IMG/VR virus record: IMGVR_UViG_3300008459_000164
Location: 1-35,620 of that record
Reading direction: 5' to 3' (one strand)
Length of the DNA stretch: 35,620 nucleotides
Source: a virus
Shown: positions 34,001 through 35,620 of the stretch, piece by piece
How positions within the stretch are numbered: position 1 is the stretch's first letter
Layout: every line of letters begins with the position of its first letter
Program-made: the position numbers and the translations under genes
Notes under the pieces: model-generated
The model's database searches: none
Seen by the model: the letters and a program-made list of their open reading frames with translations, nothing else
What the model was told of the DNA's origin: nothing

Positions 34001-35620
34001 AGCAGCAGGTCTATTAGATAATTGTTTTTCGATAATTGTGTTCATAGCCGCTGGCGTATCCACAACTATTTTCCAACTTATACTTCCTGATCGTGTGGTA
34101 TTAGCATATGTATAAATCGGCTCAGGTCTCCCCAAAAATTTTGTGGGATTCCATGACGCTCTCACATCTTCATTGAATGATAGGTCATATGGTGGAAACC
34201 ACATTATTCTTCCACCATTAGGTCCTTTTTCACAAGTAGGTAAATCATCATATGTGTATCCCGGTTGATCAGAAGTTCTCCAAGCTAAGTTTTCAAGAGA
34301 AAACATATATTTTTTAACTTTGTTATTAATAATATTTGTAGAACCTGGATTTCTCAAAGGTGCAATATTCAAGTTGTAAGTATTATCAAGAACAGAATTA
34401 TTAAATTTTCGACCAGACGTTGTTATACCATCTGTTTTTTGTAAATCAGCATAAGTTAAGTATGGAGTATCTTTTTGAAAAACCCTACAATATTCTCTAC
34501 CGACTTCCGTACCGCTAATTCCTATTGTGTTATCACCTGTTGAACTATCATAATATGCAATAACTTGCGAACCTTTGGTCATTTCTTTGTACCCATCATT
34601 AAACACTTTGGATACTTGATTTATTGCATTACCGGCGTGTTTCAATCTAGCCTGACCTGAAACATTGTCCGCAGCATTAATAATACGTTGAGTTTTATCT
34701 AAAATAGATCCCCCTCTAAATTCAATGTCTGTCGATATATTTTGATTATATGAGTTTTGTATTTCATTAAACTCAGCATCTATTATTTTAGGGTCCCCAC
34801 CAGGTCCAACTTTCCATCCCGCATTTTCTTTATATTTTGGTGAAGTCCAAACAAATTTTCCTGTTATACCCCCTTGGTTCGAGTATGATTCAGCCTGTAA
34901 ACCAAAGTTTATTTTACCTTCATTTCCTTCGTAAAGTTTACCCAATTCGGAAGGTCCATAAACTAACGTTCCTTGTTGTACCCCCAAATAATTAACCGCC
35001 ACTTGATTGGCAGGATGTGTAATCATCGAAGGCTCAGATTCTTCACTTCCAACATAATATCCACCACCACCATTAGGTCCAACACCAAACAAGTTAGAAA
35101 CAGCACTTGTAAATTGTTGTAATGGTGGTTTGTTGTAGTTTGGTCTATAAAGGTTATATTCTAAACTTTTAAATAAAACAGATTGTTGTCCATTACCTGT
35201 GTTCGCTAAAAATATTTCGGATGGGTTTCTGAATTTATTAAGAATTGGTCCCAAAGCCCCACCCGTAAGGTTATTAACCGTATTTAACGCATTTTCAGTT
35301 TGAGGAGAATAAACAGGATCGGGACCATCAAAATAATCACCAGGTATGAAAGAAACAGGAAAATAGGTCCCACTCAACCTGTTACCAAAACTTACCGCAG
35401 CTAATAGTGGATTTTCGGGTACAGTGATTTTCCAATTCTTGGTAAAAAATGGTTGTTGTCCCGTGGCAATCATTGTCGCACTAAATGGGTCTTGTAAACT
35501 ACTTAAGTTGACACTTCCTAAAGTGAATTGATAAAGTTCTTGAGCAATCCTATCTTCGAAGTAACCCCTCAAATAAAGAGCCCCTGTTTTGGCAATATAG
35601 GAATCTTGTGAGAGTAGTCC
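31091..35620 (-). CDS. Giant tail/baseplate protein with OmpA-like domain (5' end cut by window)
   Basis: The frame stays open to the right edge, so the start lies outside; a TTG at 35572 is internal and the frame continues upstream of it (SQDSYIAKTGALYLRGYFED). At least 1509 residues are visible, numbered here from the first one. Residues about 443-530 carry a tail beta-domain (IMWFPPYDLSFNEDVRASW, then FLGRPEPIYTY and SGSISWKIVVD). Residues about 690-850 look like an OmpA C-terminal domain: NRSLSKRRIDSVIKWF, ending RRVRIARIEA. A Pro-rich linker with DPIDPIDPI follows (about 855-910). Residues about 950-1085 hold a second tail domain (RLTFLNQCMRPGQTIP, VLRIGDFYHTKIIPN, GIGVQPMIAKVSLGF), reminiscent of tube-initiator proteins such as T4 gp48/gp54. 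It is followed directly by the gp53-like and hub genes. Confidence 0.75.
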   Translation of the reverse strand, partial: GLLSQDSYIAKTGALYLRGYFEDRIAQELYQFTLGSVNLSSLQDPFSATMIATGQQPFFTKNWKITVPENPLLAAVSFGNRLSGTYFPVSFIPGDYFDGPDPVYSPQTENALNTVNNLTGGALGPILNKFRNPSEIFLANTGNGQQSVLFKSLEYNLYRPNYNKPPLQQFTSAVSNLFGVGPNGGGGYYVGSEESEPSMITHPANQVAVNYLGVQQGTLVYGPSELGKLYEGNEGKINFGLQAESYSNQGGITGKFVWTSPKYKENAGWKVGPGGDPKIIDAEFNEIQNSYNQNISTDIEFRGGSILDKTQRIINAADNVSGQARLKHAGNAINQVSKVFNDGYKEMTKGSQVIAYYDSSTGDNTIGISGTEVGREYCRVFQKDTPYLTYADLQKTDGITTSGRKFNNSVLDNTYNLNIAPLRNPGSTNIINNKVKKYMFSLENLAWRTSDQPGYTYDDLPTCEKGPNGGRIMWFPPYDLSFNEDVRASWNPTKFLGRPEPIYTYANTTRSGSISWKIVVDTPAAMNTIIEKQLSNRPAAEIDSIISSFFAGCVKYDIYDLAAKFNTIPTNELYTYQQLLNEPRLTEEELGNIYSNIGKDISTNIGTNAQGTTDGGETIDAGVQNQNTTTINSDVNQNLSTTNIQEFLDYSFYFDNDYPEGSYTTAVTASQPYDYWYNQYLSVKSTKYVTQPPVVVYTGSKKYENKSVIQKFFDDIIIGNYQTIQTDFLTKLKEIVIEQKGTVKIELQGSASAPAQIDYNRSLSKRRIDSVIKWFKAKTLGDKTIDSLISEGKITFIENPNGEEITIPKTKDGLYESVTCSEDISLTANGSANGTAQWYSIPAMACRRVRIARIEATIPPPPKTDPIDPIDPIVPVIIVPDPTGSTTANTINIPPSPKPQPKPDPIQKVKDGISKKILRYLFSECDYFEVIKENNPMVYDSIKEKIKYFSPAFHSTTPEGLNARLTFLNQCMRPGQTIPVIGPDGRPKHNDALNTSFGAPPVLVLRIGDFYHTKIIPNSLSITYDPLVFDINPEGIGVQPMIAKVSLGFDFIGGSGLAGPIEQLQNALSFNYYANTEIYDERSIATEDTSERDQKVVGKLIGTGSAPLTVANVPNEVTNRGGQTVGTVISANANTEGTVETGEIDYNNLITELSNGTKDFFSTIYSQLKSIKEIGNYGILQLVNFKTKYSKGNICEFPGTQPTPLDIYGKPDGVEKLVKNLVDQAVKDCKDDLSPVLRNIVEPQSIYSNAAQRQVRNKLEEILKTRETEINNAIIGPINELTSYQENYNYTFRKTDVVVSKYDGILLDTGEPKVYTLTGDSATTVTNQIINVYTQQVGKSITEFFKVLSSYYITNNGSIKYNEGTNLWTLPDKWFKSFTTPADQRFYIVMSDIMLDDAKFNTFIESLTSLDKIKSDPKLVEDLKLRFTNFKIPCKLQRETETEPFTQYEASPEYQKFQNFEILPFEAKVGYTTSKDAPNYDTGKERIKNLYSKQNLNNDDNYNGKVKFN

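Noticed and set aside
35570-35572. TTG as the start of the OmpA-domain protein
   Set aside because: The frame stays open for another 16 codons to the window edge with plausible sequence, so the true start is outside the window.

Overview
This window is entirely viral and looks like part of a T4-like contractile-tailed phage genome (a myovirus). The recognisable genes are the T4 baseplate wedge pair 25 and 6, a T4-type replication/recombination set (DnaB-family helicase, UvsX recombinase, flap/RNase H-type exonuclease, gp32-type ssDNA-binding protein) and a class Ia ribonucleotide reductase. Every gene I accept lies on the minus strand, so transcription runs from high to low coordinates. The DNA is AT-rich, genes are packed with 1-35 nt gaps or short overlaps, and I see no tRNA, CRISPR, integrase or insertion sequence. 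The host is not identified. A PKD domain, a carboxypeptidase-regulatory-like domain, mostly A-rich leaders without Shine-Dalgarno sequences, and a TATATTTT promoter element would all fit a Bacteroidetes host, but none of these is decisive.

Layout in transcription order. (1) 35620-24227: a very large tail/baseplate protein with an OmpA-like domain that runs off the right edge, a small LysM/gp53-like wedge protein, and a 2182-residue baseplate hub-like protein. (2) 24178-23323: two small unknown proteins, the second Pro/Ala-rich with a coiled coil. (3) 23283-22302: a good sigma70-like promoter, the ssDNA-binding protein gene 32, and a hairpin terminator just after it. (4) 22283-14727: a replication and nucleotide cassette (73-aa protein, UvsX, exonuclease, 149-aa protein, helicase, NrdB, NrdA) closed by a strong terminator at 14681-14705. 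(5) 14629-1: baseplate wedge genes 25 and 6, then an 1886-residue protein, four medium structural proteins (one with a PKD domain), and a protein with a P2 gpI/gp7-type motif that runs off the left edge.

How they fit together: the replication genes encode strand exchange, DNA unwinding, primer removal, ssDNA coating and dNTP supply. The flanking tail blocks encode the baseplate hub and wedge. The unusual part is the baseplate. Three giant proteins (at least 1509, 2182 and 1886 residues) carry domains that suggest contact with the cell envelope: an OmpA-like domain, a possible glucosaminidase-like C-terminus, a hydrophobic membrane-like cassette followed by a CxxCxCxC cluster, and carboxypeptidase-regulatory and PKD beta-domains. 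A second unexplained signal is a TATTTAT element on the coding strand in five of the longer intergenic gaps, which could be this phage's own promoter class.
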